Shown: in pieces, positions 19,077 to 27,597 of the stretch
Position numbering within the stretch: position 1 is the stretch's first letter
Layout: each line of letters begins with the position of its first letter
Source: Roseomonas sp.
Lineage (GTDB): Bacteria > Pseudomonadota > Alphaproteobacteria > Acetobacterales > Acetobacteraceae
DNA length: 64,000 nt
Assembly (NCBI GenBank): GCA_020249145.1
Contig: JADCGF010000007.1
Location: 186,001-250,000, forward strand
Reading direction: 5' to 3'
The notes under the pieces: generated by a model
Seen by the model: the letters and a program-made list of their open reading frames with translations, nothing else
What the model was told of the DNA's origin: nothing
Database searches by the model: none
Program-made: the position numbers and the translations under genes

Positions 19077-20930
19077 CTAAAGCGCCGCACCGATCCGCCC
19101 AACCACCCCGTCCCAATCACCAGGACGCTCTTGCCGGAACAAGCGCATCCCTGGGTACCAGGGCGAATCCTCCCGATCGAGCAGCCACCGGAAATCCGGC
19201 GCAAAAGGCAGCATGAGCCAAACGGGTTTCCCAAGCGCTGCGGCCAGATGTGCGACCGAGGTATCAACCGCAATCACCAAATCAAGTGCTGCGATCAGCG
19301 CCGCCGTATCGGCAAAATCGGAAAGCTCAGCGGTCAGATCACATAGGCCAGAGGCGTGGAACGTGTTCTGGTCAGATGCGCGCACTTCCTTCTGAAGCGA
19401 AACCCAGACATCACCCGATCGAAACAGCGGCGAGAGCCGCGCAAGCGCCACAGAACGATTGGCGTCATTGGTATGGATCGGGCTACCACTCCAGACTAGG
19501 CCGATACGCCGCCGCCCCATTGGCAAGCGTGGAATCCACCGCGCTGTTTCCTCAATGGGGGCACTCAGATAGCCATTGGGCCATGCCGGAATATTCCGAA
19601 GCGTGGTTTCAAAGGCGAGCGGCAGGCTGAGCAGCGGGGAATGTAGATCGAAATCAAGCGGCGCTTCGTTCTGATCAAGGATGGTGACCGATGGATGAAA
19701 ATTTCTGAAGAGACGCTTGAGAGGAGCTTGCACCGAGAGGAACACATGCGCACCGGCTGCCGCAGCCAGAAGGGCGTAGCGACTGAAATGAATGGTGTCA
19801 CCCAAGCCCTGTTCGTAATAGGCATAAAGGCGGCGATTTCTGATCTGCTCTTTGCCTGACCACCGGGGCTGTGGATAGTTGCGAATTGACGCCGTATTTT
19901 GCCGCGCATGGCGACATTCATAGGCGCGCCAGCCTTCTTCCAGCCGTCCAAGAACCAGCAAGGCAAAGGATCGGTTGTAACTTGCGTCAAGGTCATAAGG
20001 TTTTAAATCAAGCGCCCGATCATAAAAGACAAGCGCTTCTTCAAGCCGGTTCAGCGCGGCCAGGATAAAGCCGTGATTGACATGGGTGATTGGGTCATGG
20101 GGCGCGATGTTTCGTGAAAAAGCCGACAGATCAAGCGCTTTTTCGGGCTGCCCCAGCAGGATGAGGGTCTTGCTACGCCAGATATGACCCTGCAAAGACT
20201 CGGGGTTTTTAACGATGAGTTTTTCCACAACCTCAAGGCTTTCCTGAAGCTCACCACGAGAACGAAGCACATCCACAAGGCACAAGTTCGGCAATTCCAT
20301 GTCGGGCTGGCTCGTCAGGGCCTTTTGAATGAAAGGCTCAGCCTCATTGTATCTTTTCAAAAGACACAGCGTGGCTGCCGTGGCGGACAAGAAAACGGCA
20401 GAATCCGGTTGCAGGCCAAGTGCTTTCTGCTGCGCAGCCAAGGCTTCCTCTAAGCGGTTAAGCTCGCTTAACGCACAACTGCGATGGTAATGGGCTTCCG
20501 CATGATCCGTTTTTTGACTGATAACAAAATCAAAGGAACTGATGGCATCTGCGTAGCGTCCCATTTGGAACAGAACTAAGCCGTAGTTGAACCTTGCGTC
20601 CGTTGCGTCTGGCTTAAGAGCCAAGCTGCGCTCAAAACTTGCAGCAGCCTTCTCGTTTCGGCCCAGCCTCATCAAGGCAAGCCCCAAATTGGCGTGAACA
20701 TCGGCGTTTTCTGGCGCTGCCGCCGCTGCCCGGTTCAAACGGATGACACTTTCATCAAAACGGCCGGACCGCAGCGCGATCAAGCCAAAAAAATGAAGTG
20801 CGTCGGGATGAAGCGCATGCTGCTTGAGGATGCCAAGACAAATCGCCTCGGCGGCTGCAACGTCACCGTTTCTGAGTAATGCAAGCGCTTCAAGCAATCG
20901 CGTCGTAATGGCTTCGGGCGGCTTCTCCAT
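19077..20930 (-). CDS. TPR-repeat protein with GT9-type glycosyltransferase domain (copy 2)
   Basis: Paralogue of the 16518-18377 gene, 617 residues, with the same order: about ten TPR units in the first 330 residues, then a heptosyltransferase-like domain. Shared motifs include YYEQGLGDTIHFSRYALLA, GLVWSGSPIHTNDANRSVALARL, and VDTSVAHLAAALGKPVWLMLPFAPDFRWL close to the C-terminus. The N-terminal repeats have diverged more than the glycosyltransferase part, which suggests different partners but a similar reaction. It starts at ATG 20930 (MEKPPEAITTRLL). The small membrane gene at 21079 lies 148 bases upstream. Confidence 0.85.
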   Translation of the reverse strand: MEKPPEAITTRLLEALALLRNGDVAAAEAICLGILKQHALHPDALHFFGLIALRSGRFDESVIRLNRAAAAAPENADVHANLGLALMRLGRNEKAAASFERSLALKPDATDARFNYGLVLFQMGRYADAISSFDFVISQKTDHAEAHYHRSCALSELNRLEEALAAQQKALGLQPDSAVFLSATAATLCLLKRYNEAEPFIQKALTSQPDMELPNLCLVDVLRSRGELQESLEVVEKLIVKNPESLQGHIWRSKTLILLGQPEKALDLSAFSRNIAPHDPITHVNHGFILAALNRLEEALVFYDRALDLKPYDLDASYNRSFALLVLGRLEEGWRAYECRHARQNTASIRNYPQPRWSGKEQIRNRRLYAYYEQGLGDTIHFSRYALLAAAAGAHVFLSVQAPLKRLFRNFHPSVTILDQNEAPLDFDLHSPLLSLPLAFETTLRNIPAWPNGYLSAPIEETARWIPRLPMGRRRIGLVWSGSPIHTNDANRSVALARLSPLFRSGDVWVSLQKEVRASDQNTFHASGLCDLTAELSDFADTAALIAALDLVIAVDTSVAHLAAALGKPVWLMLPFAPDFRWLLDREDSPWYPGMRLFRQERPGDWDGVVGRIGAAL

Positions 20931-21078
20931 GTCTGAAAGGCTCGCGGGCTTGGGGTGATGGGGCGATACTACTGGGCGACCTGCATCGGCGGACCGGTCG
21001 GTGCAGGATTATTGCAGGAAAACACTTTTGAGCCATGGCCGCAAACTTCTCATGCGGGGCCGGAGAAAAGAAAGCCCC

Positions 21079-21426
21079 TCATGTCACAATGCTCACCAAT
21101 AAATACCCGCCCCAAAGCGTCACGGCAAAGGCGCCGATCCTATCGGAATGCCAGCGCAGTCGGGTTGCGAAGGCAGTGCGCATTGCTGCCTGCATGGAAA
21201 GCGCATCCGGCGAATGGCGTTCCGCCACCATCAGCCAAATCTCGCTCTGGCGCATATCCTGGCTTGGCACATAGGCGAGTTTCAGTAGCAAGATCAGCCA
21301 GACCAGCGTCACCAATATCGCACCGGAACGCAGCGCCAGCGCAAGCTGGAAGGAAAGCGACAGCACAACCAGCAGAATGGCCAAGCCTGCAAAGCCTAAC
21401 GCGCGCCGGATGACCAGATCCGCCAT
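21079..21426 (-). CDS. small two-to-three-helix membrane protein, unknown function (intact copy)
   Basis: Protein of 115 residues from ATG 21426; a TTG at 21444 is also in frame. Hydrophobic helices are seen at about 12-30 (GFAGLAILLVVLSLSFQLAL) and 37-54 (AILVTLVWLILLLKLAYV), and again at the C-terminus. Between them is a charged segment SQDMRQSEIWLMVAERHSPDAL. It is the first gene of a two-gene unit with TPR-GT9 copy 2; a degraded duplicate precedes copy 1. The repeated pairing suggests a shared envelope role, but no family was recognised. Confidence 0.65.
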   Translation of the reverse strand: MADLVIRRALGFAGLAILLVVLSLSFQLALALRSGAILVTLVWLILLLKLAYVPSQDMRQSEIWLMVAERHSPDALSMQAAMRTAFATRLRWHSDRIGAFAVTLWGGYLLVSIVT

Positions 21427-21548
21427 TGCCTCAAGCCGTTCCAAGCCCTGGCCCTCATGCGGGGGAACCCAGGATATCCGGGCACCATGGGCGAAAGCCT
21501 AACCCTAAACGGGCAGTTTGGAAAACAAGCTGTTACACAAAGCGCTGC

Positions 21549-21842
21549 TCACCCCAAACCCATCAACACCAGCAGCAGCGCCGTGCCGAACCAAACCATC
21601 ATGGCCCGTTCCAGGCTAAGGCCCAGGCGCTCAGAAATCGCTGCGGGCACCGCCGAAAGAAGCAGCGTGGCGGTCGAGACGATCAATGAGGCACCGTAAA
21701 ACACCACCTCCTTGGTCGGGGGTAAAAGCTCGGGCAGCCATACGGGATTGAGATGCCAGACCACCGGCAGGGTTGGGCTGATCATGCCATTCAGCAGGCA
21801 GGTCGCCACGGTGGCGACGAAAAGGTTTTGCGGGGTCATCAT
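21549..21842 (-). CDS. small membrane protein, unknown function
   Basis: Unrecognised 97-residue protein with hydrophobic segments at about residues 7-26 (LFVATVATCLLNGMISPTLP), 46-66 (VVFYGASLIVSTATLLLSAVP) and 77-96 (RAMMVWFGTALLLVLMGLG). It begins ATGATG at 21842/21839, five bases after the stop of the gene at 21848-22168, so the two small membrane genes are co-transcribed. Their pairing and similar size suggest a two-part membrane protein. No function is proposed. Confidence 0.65.
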   Translation of the reverse strand: MMTPQNLFVATVATCLLNGMISPTLPVVWHLNPVWLPELLPPTKEVVFYGASLIVSTATLLLSAVPAAISERLGLSLERAMMVWFGTALLLVLMGLG

Positions 21843-21847
21843 GGCAG

Positions 21848-22168
21848 CTAGCCCGCGCCCGGGGGGCTGATGCGCGGCGCATAACCAAAGCCCACCATCA
21901 GCAAGCCGAAGATCATCCGCGCCGCAAACAGCCAGAAGGCCGCAACCAAAGGCAGAAAGGGTGGCGAGACATAGGAAGGCACCAATCGTTCAGCGGTCCA
22001 CACCGCCCAGCCAGTCAGCAGTTGAAAGCCGCGCCAGATGTAATTGGTATTTGCCGGCGTCATGAAGAATTGCATCATGAACCGCCCGATGCAGCCCCAC
22101 CCGGTCAGCGCCAGGAAATAGGTCACCACCCAAAAGGGCAGATAGCCAAGGATGAAATTGCTTTCCAT
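21848..22168 (-). CDS. small membrane protein, unknown function
   Basis: Unrecognised 106-residue protein with three hydrophobic stretches (FILGYLPFWVVTYFLALTGWG, about residues 4-24; a central WRGFQLLTGWAVW; and LPLVAAFWLFAARMIFGLLMVGFGYA, about 72-97). The start at 22168 has no recognisable ribosome site; instead a strong hairpin ends nine bases upstream of the ATG. It is the first gene of the pair with 21549-21842 and lies downstream of the sodium symporter, separated by a terminator-like hairpin. Confidence 0.65.
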   Translation of the reverse strand: MESNFILGYLPFWVVTYFLALTGWGCIGRFMMQFFMTPANTNYIWRGFQLLTGWAVWTAERLVPSYVSPPFLPLVAAFWLFAARMIFGLLMVGFGYAPRISPPGAG

Positions 22169-22176
22169 GAGCGCCC

Positions 22177-22210
22177 TATAGCGTCATCCGTTTTGACGGA
22201 TCACGCTATA
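22177..22210. repeat. perfect-stem palindromic element immediately upstream of the 22168 gene
   Basis: Inverted repeat: an outer arm TATAGCGT (22177-22184) pairs with ACGCTATA (22203-22210), and an inner arm ATCCGT (22186-22191) pairs with ACGGAT (22196-22201), with one C/C mismatch between them and a TTTG loop. On the minus strand it ends nine bases before the start codon. Such elements are often repeated between genes (REP-like); it could also be a leader hairpin. Only one copy is in this window. Confidence 0.5.
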
Positions 22211-22274
22211 CCATTTTTGAGCGACTGATTCACCGCTTCGGCCTGCAGCCTTCGCGGATCAGGCGCTAATTGAT

Positions 22275-22302
22275 GGGGCGGCTGCGTTACCGCAACCGCC
22301 CC
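22275..22302 (-). terminator. terminator-like hairpin after the sodium symporter gene
   Basis: Arms GGGGCGG plus TGCG (22275-22286) and CGCA plus CCGCCCC (22291-22302) form an 11-bp stem with one mismatch and a TTAC loop, 30 bases beyond the symporter stop. There is no U-run on the minus strand, so termination may be partial or the hairpin may protect the 3' end. Confidence 0.45.
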
Positions 22303-22331
22303 AGAACCACCCCATTACAGGAAGGCTTTGG

Positions 22332-24383
22332 TTATTCCACCGCGTCGCGCTTGTCAGCAAGACGCACACCACCCTTCGGGATGCGGATATCATCAATGAA
22401 ATCCTGCATCGCCTGGCTGGGCGGCGTGGTGAACTTGGACACCAGCCAGATGGTGAGGAAGGCCACCGGCACACCGATGATCCCGCCGGAGATGTTGTTG
22501 ATCCCCCACAGGCGCCCCACCACGCGGTTGCGCAGCACCACCGTATCGGTCGGGATCCCGATGATGCCCCCGAACCAGGCCAGCGCCCCATCCGTCACCG
22601 CGGCGGTATTGGCAAGGATCGCTGCCGCTTCCGCGCGAAGTTCAGGAGAGGTGAAGTTCTGGTTGATGGTGCCAACCTGCCGCGCCGCAGCAATAATGGC
22701 GTCCTTCGAACCGAACAACTGGACGAAATCCAACCCAAACCATTCCGAATGGATGAGATAGCCGAAGGTCAGCACATAACCTACCCCCATACCGACGCAG
22801 GCGGCGGTATTCGTGGTTTTCTTGTACCAAACCCCCATCACCAGCGCCGCAAACAGGCCGGCGGCAGCGATGGAGAAGGCCCAGGCCACCAGGAACAGAA
22901 TATCCGCCCCGGCATTACCCGCAGTCCAGGCCGCGGCCACCGCCACAATCAGCAGCAACACGCGCGAGATGACCAGCCGGCGCGCGGTCGGCGCGTTGCG
23001 GTCAATCATCTTGTAGTAGATGTCATGCGACAGGGCGTTTGCGAGCGCCAGCAGCAGACCATCCGCGGTGGAAAGCGCTGCAGCCAAGCCGCCCGCCGCA
23101 ACCAGCCCAGCGATCACATAAGGCAGGCCCGCAATTTCCGGTGTGGCAAGCACCACAACGTCAGGGTGAATGCGGAATTCATTCCATTGCAGAATGCCAT
23201 CGCGGTTGACGTCCACAATGTTGATCCATGGCACCCCATAGGGCGACATGATCTGCCAGCTCTTCACCCAATCCGGCAGGCTCGCGATCGGTTGGCCGAT
23301 CAGGGTCTGATAGATTTCCACCTTGCCGAAAGCCGCATAGGCCGGCGCGGTGAAATACAGCAGGAAGATGAAGAACAGCGACCAAGCCACAGACTGGCGG
23401 GCTTCCTTCACCGAAGGCGTGGTGAAGTAGCGCATCAGGATGTGCGGCAGCGCTGCCGTACCGACCATGAGGCAGAAGACGAGGGCGAAGAAATTCACCG
23501 CCGCCTGGATATTGAATTGCCCATTCGCGCCAATGAAGGGCGCGCTATGCCAGCCGGTGACACCGGGCGGTGGGGTCATGCCCGCAGCCCGGAAGCCGTT
23601 TTCAAGCTCAGCGATCCGTTCCAGTGCGAAGCCATACATCAGCTGCGGCATTGGAACGCCGGTGATCTTGGCGGACATCAGGAAGGCCGGGATCAGATAG
23701 GCGATGATCAGCACGATATACTGCGCCACCTGTGTCCAGGTAACGGCGCGCATGCCGCCCAGCATGGAACAGACCAGAATGCCCGCAAGGCCCACAAACA
23801 CCGCAACGCCGAAGGACACATCCAGGAAGCGTTGGGTGATGATGCCAACACCCACGATCTGCGCCACGACATAGACGAAGGACGCGGTGATCAGCACGAT
23901 AACGCCAATCAGGCGCGCTGCATTGCCGCCGAAGCGCGCCCCCAGGAAGTCCGGCACGGTATATTGGCCGAATTTCCGCAGATAGGGCGCCAACAGAATG
24001 GCGACCAGCATGTAGCCGCCGGTCCAGCCCAGGATGAAGGCCAAGCCACCATAGCCGAGGGCATAAAGGCTGCCCGCCATGCCGATGAAACTTGCCGCCG
24101 ACATCCAGTCAGACCCGGTTGCCATACCGTTGTACAGCGCGGGCACGCGCCTGCCGGCGACATAATATTCAGCAACGGCCTGGGTGCGGCTGATAATGCC
24201 AATATAGGCGTAAACGCCAATCGTCAGGCCAACAAACATGTAGCCCAGAATGCGATCTGGCACGCCCATCTGTTCCAGAATGGCGATAATGACGACGAAG
24301 GCCGCGAAACCGCCCGTATAGCCGGCGTAAATTTTGCCGAGCGAGGCGATAAAGGGATCTTTTTCTTTGGTGGCGCCGCTCAT
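22332..24383 (-). CDS. sodium:solute symporter, VC_2705 / ActP-like subfamily (acetate or related carboxylate uptake)
   Basis: Inner-membrane symporter of 683 residues, well above the roughly 550 of classical ActP. Hydrophobic segments run along the protein, with the SSF signature region DWMSAASFIGMAGSLYALGYGGLAFILGWTGGYMLVA. An extramembrane loop of about 90 residues near position 390 holds DVNRDGILQWNE (391-402), a complete EF-hand-type calcium-binding loop. Eukaryote-like calcium control of transport is therefore possible (inference). The gene follows its small partner DUF4212 by four bases. Nearby propionyl-CoA synthetase suggests short-chain acids as substrates. Confidence 0.9.
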   Translation of the reverse strand: MSGATKEKDPFIASLGKIYAGYTGGFAAFVVIIAILEQMGVPDRILGYMFVGLTIGVYAYIGIISRTQAVAEYYVAGRRVPALYNGMATGSDWMSAASFIGMAGSLYALGYGGLAFILGWTGGYMLVAILLAPYLRKFGQYTVPDFLGARFGGNAARLIGVIVLITASFVYVVAQIVGVGIITQRFLDVSFGVAVFVGLAGILVCSMLGGMRAVTWTQVAQYIVLIIAYLIPAFLMSAKITGVPMPQLMYGFALERIAELENGFRAAGMTPPPGVTGWHSAPFIGANGQFNIQAAVNFFALVFCLMVGTAALPHILMRYFTTPSVKEARQSVAWSLFFIFLLYFTAPAYAAFGKVEIYQTLIGQPIASLPDWVKSWQIMSPYGVPWINIVDVNRDGILQWNEFRIHPDVVVLATPEIAGLPYVIAGLVAAGGLAAALSTADGLLLALANALSHDIYYKMIDRNAPTARRLVISRVLLLIVAVAAAWTAGNAGADILFLVAWAFSIAAAGLFAALVMGVWYKKTTNTAACVGMGVGYVLTFGYLIHSEWFGLDFVQLFGSKDAIIAAARQVGTINQNFTSPELRAEAAAILANTAAVTDGALAWFGGIIGIPTDTVVLRNRVVGRLWGINNISGGIIGVPVAFLTIWLVSKFTTPPSQAMQDFIDDIRIPKGGVRLADKRDAVE

Positions 24384-24387
24384 GGGA

Positions 24388-24693
24388 TCAATCCTCCTGC
24401 ACGCCGAATTCTTCGTCTATTTCATTCTGGCGCTTACCGAACCAAAACAGCGCGACGACGAAGACGATGAGGCTGCCCTGCGCGGCCATGTAGAAGCCGA
24501 GAGGAAAGCCAAGAATCTTGATGCTATTTAGCGAAGGGGCAAAGATATGCACCACAAAGCTGAAGAAAAACCAAATGCAAAACACCAACCACATCAGGTT
24601 GGATGTCTTGGCCCAATAGGCCTTTGCGGTGGCCGGATCTACCGCCGGGGCTTCCGTATTGGACGGCGCGCTCCCAGATTCAACCAATGGCAT
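24388..24693 (-). CDS. DUF4212 protein, small subunit of sodium/substrate symporter
   Basis: Protein of 101 residues with two transmembrane helices (NLMWLVFCIWFFFSFVVHIFA at about 32-52 and FPLGFYMAAQGSLIVFVVALFWF at about 64-86) and an acidic tail. The spacing and the WAKTSNLMW...FGKRQNEID pattern match the DUF4212 family, which is encoded next to VC_2705-type symporters and is thought to act as a small subunit. A strong GGAGGAGG ribosome site precedes ATG 24693. It is the promoter-proximal gene of the symporter operon. Confidence 0.88.
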   Translation of the reverse strand: MPLVESGSAPSNTEAPAVDPATAKAYWAKTSNLMWLVFCIWFFFSFVVHIFAPSLNSIKILGFPLGFYMAAQGSLIVFVVALFWFGKRQNEIDEEFGVQED

Positions 24694-24858
24694 TCACTTG
24701 CCTCCTCCGATGGTCAGCCCTTGGCGGCGACCTGTTTGACCTGCCCTGACCACGCTGACGCGTGCCCCGATTCGGGCATTTGACAGCCCGATTCCATCGA
24801 GCCGATAACATGGCGTTAATTCAGTCGCAACAAAGTTTTTGAAGGATTTCAGCCAAAA

Positions 24859-25479
24859 ATGCGCCTTCTCCGCCGCTTGCTGGGCAGCCCGCCCTCCCAG
24901 GAACCAGGGGCATTTGGGGCGTTCCTGCATCGCCAAGGCGCCTTCGTGGCGCAAAAGACCGTGCTGGATTATTGCCGGGTCAAGGTGGGGCGGAATGAGA
25001 AAGCTTTCTTCGGCAATCCAGATTTCCAGGCCGCGCTGAACCATTGCCGTTGGCAGGTTTTCCTGGCGGCGCAAAGCGATGTGGTGGCACTTGCCGAAGC
25101 TTGGCTCCGCCCCTTTTGGCCCGGGCAGGAACTGCTGTTGTTGGAATGCCTTGTTTCCCTGCATGCCGGCTTCATGGCAGGGGAAGCGCCCCCTGAGGGC
25201 GAAAAGGACGCTTTCGAGGCAAGCCTGATAGCCCTGCCGGGCCATCTTGCCCGGATGCAACTGGCACCGCCACGTGATGCACGAACCCTGCCCCTGCTGG
25301 CCGAGGCGCCGCTTTTCGCGACGCTTCCGATCCATCCTGATCAGCGCAAGGGCGAAGGCCCTTCCATCCGCGGCGCCCTGCGCTTTCACATTGTATCCAC
25401 CCAGCAGGAAATGGAACGCGGCTTCGACCCGGCAGGGCTTTCCGCGCGGCTGAAGGCCGGGCCTCCCGCCCCGCCCTGA
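24859..25479 (+). CDS. conserved hypothetical protein
   Basis: Not recognised. The 206-residue product is mostly soluble, with an arginine-rich start (MRLLRRLLGSP) and a tryptophan/cysteine core segment LDYCRVKVGRNEKAFFGNPDFQAALNHCRWQVF. It contains no transmembrane helix or known catalytic motif. AAGGAT lies about 12 bases upstream of the ATG. It is divergent from the DUF4212-symporter operon, with 165 bases between. Codon use resembles the neighbours, so a real gene is likely. Confidence 0.65.
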   Translation: MRLLRRLLGSPPSQEPGAFGAFLHRQGAFVAQKTVLDYCRVKVGRNEKAFFGNPDFQAALNHCRWQVFLAAQSDVVALAEAWLRPFWPGQELLLLECLVSLHAGFMAGEAPPEGEKDAFEASLIALPGHLARMQLAPPRDARTLPLLAEAPLFATLPIHPDQRKGEGPSIRGALRFHIVSTQQEMERGFDPAGLSARLKAGPPAPP

Positions 25480-25805
25480 TCTTGGGCACGCCATAGAGAG
25501 CGCGATCTGTTATAGGAAATATATCACACCCTAAGCCTGGAAATTCGTGACCATTTTTCATTTATTTTCTGAATATTCTGTAATAAGCCGGAAATTTTCT
25601 GTTATTTTTTCTGAAAACCTTAAATTTTTGTTGCGAAACCCTGAATTCCCAAGCATCAGATGCGCGCCTGCCCGGCAGCGTGGCGCCAATGCTTGATGCG
25701 TTTTTCGGCGCCCCCGCCCGGATGGGATGAATGTCCTGGCATTCCAGCACCCCTGTGTTGGGCTGCCTGGGGCCGACAACGAACGAGGAAAGGAAGGCGT
25801 CGGTT
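25480..25805. promoter_or_regulatory. AT-rich intergenic region before the MFS gene
   Basis: These 326 bases hold no gene that I can support. The part from about 25500 to 25650 is far more AT-rich than its surroundings and contains repeated TTTTCTG units (near 25568, 25605 and 25612), including TTTTCTGAATATTCTG and TTTTTTCTGAAAA. Such tracts commonly carry promoters and nucleoid-protein or activator sites. No specific promoter could be fixed. A strong ribosome site, AGGAAAGGAAGG, lies just before ATG 25806. Confidence 0.4.
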
Positions 25806-27483
25806 ATGAGTGCAACATCAACAGGCGGCGCGGCAGAACCGCGCCCAATGACCAGGGATAGAGAGGAAGGTCATTGTCGCCTCCTCCCTCGGCACGGTTT
25901 TCGAATGGTATGATTTTTATCTTTACGGGTCGCTGGCCGCCGTTATCGGCGCCAATTTCTTCAGCCAATACCCTGAAACCACGCGCAATATCTTCGCGCT
26001 GATCGCCTTTGCCGCCGGCTTCCTGGTGCGCCCCTTTGGCGCGCTGTTCTTTGGCCGGTTGGGCGATCTGGTCGGGCGCAAATACACCTTCCTGATTACC
26101 ATCCTCATTATGGGTGCCTCCACCTTCGTGGTCGGTATTCTGCCCACATCGGATCAGATCGGCATTATCGCCCCGATCGTGCTGATCATCCTCCGCCTGC
26201 TGCAAGGCTTGGCGCTGGGGGGCGAATATGGCGGTGCGGCGACCTATGTGGCCGAACACGCCCCACATGGGCGGCGCGGCTTCTACACCAGTTTCATCCA
26301 AATCACCGCAACCGCGGGTCTGTTCCTGTCGCTGCTCGTGATCCTGTTCACGCAGCTTGCGGTGGGGCCGGATAATTTCCGCGCCTGGGGCTGGCGCATT
26401 CCCTTCCTGCTTTCCATCGTGCTGCTTGGCATTTCCGTCTGGATCCGCTTGCAGATGGAAGAAAGCCCGGCCTTCCAAAAAATGAAAGCTGAAGGCAAGC
26501 ATTCCAAGGCGCCGATTTCGGAAGCCTTCTTCCAGTGGAAGAACGCGAAGGTGGCGCTGTTCGCGCTGCTCGGCCTTGTCGCTGGTCAGGCGGTGGTGTG
26601 GTACACGGGCCAGTTTTATGCGCTATTCTTCCTGGGTCAGGTGCTCAAGGTGGATAGCTTCACCACGAATATGCTCGTTGCCTGGTCCCTGGTGCTAGGT
26701 TCTGGCGGCTTCGTGCTGTTCGGCTGGCTGTCTGACAGGATTGGCCGCAAGCCGATCATCCTGGGCGGCTGCCTGATCGCGGCGCTGACCTATTTCCCGC
26801 TGTTCAAACTGCTGAGCGCGGAAGCCAACCCTGATCTTCACAAAGCGCACCAGACCATTGCGGTGCGGGTTGTGACAGACCCGGCGGGCTGTTCCTTCCA
26901 GTTCAACCCAACCGGCACGGCGCGCTTCACCGCACCTTGCGATATTGCCAAGGCAGCGCTGGCGCGTGCTTCGGTGAATTACAGGGTTGAAACTGCTCCG
27001 GCGGGCACGGTTGCCACGGTGCATATCCAGGGTCAGCCGCCGCTGCCGGCCAATAGCCCGACCTTTGCGCGGGATTTGGCGGCGGCATTGACGGCGGCGG
27101 GCTATCCGGCGGCGTCCAACCCATCGGTCGTGAAAATGTCCTCGCCCTTCGACATTTTCCGGGAACAGCCGGCGGTGTTGATTGGCGTGCTGACCTTGCT
27201 CGTGATCTTTGTCACGATGGTTTATGGGCCAATCGCGGCGGCGTTGGTGGAGCTATTCCCGACGCGCATTCGCTATACCTCCATGTCGCTGCCCTATCAC
27301 ATCGGCAATGGCTGGTTCGGCGGACTGCTGCCGGCGACCAGCTTCGCCATGATCGCACAGACGGGGGATGTCTATTACGGGCTTTGGTACCCGATCGTCA
27401 TCGCCTTGATGACGGTGGTGATCGGCACCTTCTTCGTGCCGGAAACCAAGGACCGCGACATCTACGCGGAAGACGACAAGTAA
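25806..27483 (+). pseudogene. MFS metabolite:H+ symporter (MHS/ProP-like) gene with a one-base frameshift near the start
   Basis: From ATG 25806 the frame reads MSATSTGG...RPMTRD and then runs out of frame to a stop near 25913. In the frame one base earlier the expected ERKVIVASSLGTVFEWYDFYLYG follows. Removing one A near 25860 joins them as MTRDERKVIVASS and gives a 558-residue protein. The rest (GRLGDLVGRKYTF, RLLQGLALGGEYGG, GWLSDRIGRKP) is intact up to 27483. Between late membrane segments there is a soluble insert of about 115 residues (about EANPDL to SSPFDIF). Unless translation starts at GTG 26026, losing the first helix, the gene is broken; a sequencing error is an alternative. Confidence 0.75.
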
Positions 27484-27530
27484 GCATCGGTCGGGGCGGC
27501 GCTGCCGCCCGGCCTTGCTGCGATACTGGA

Positions 27531-27560
27531 AGCGGCGCCTGATTTGGGCGCCGCTTTTTT
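27531..27560 (+). terminator. Rho-independent terminator after the MFS gene
   Basis: AGCGGCGCC (27531-27539) pairs with GGCGCCGCT (27547-27555) across a short loop, and a run of six T follows (27555-27560). It lies about 50 bases beyond the MFS stop codon and before the CBS/DUF294 gene. This is the clearest terminator in the window. Confidence 0.9.
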
Positions 27561-27597
27561 CATGCCTTGCTCAGGCCGCTTTGGTTTAAGCTAAGGC

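Noticed and set aside
22749..24470. Plus-strand open frame of 573 codons across the symporter gene
   Set aside because: It is antisense to a clear symporter, has a histidine/arginine-rich low-complexity translation and no recognisable domain; long shadow frames are expected in GC-rich DNA.
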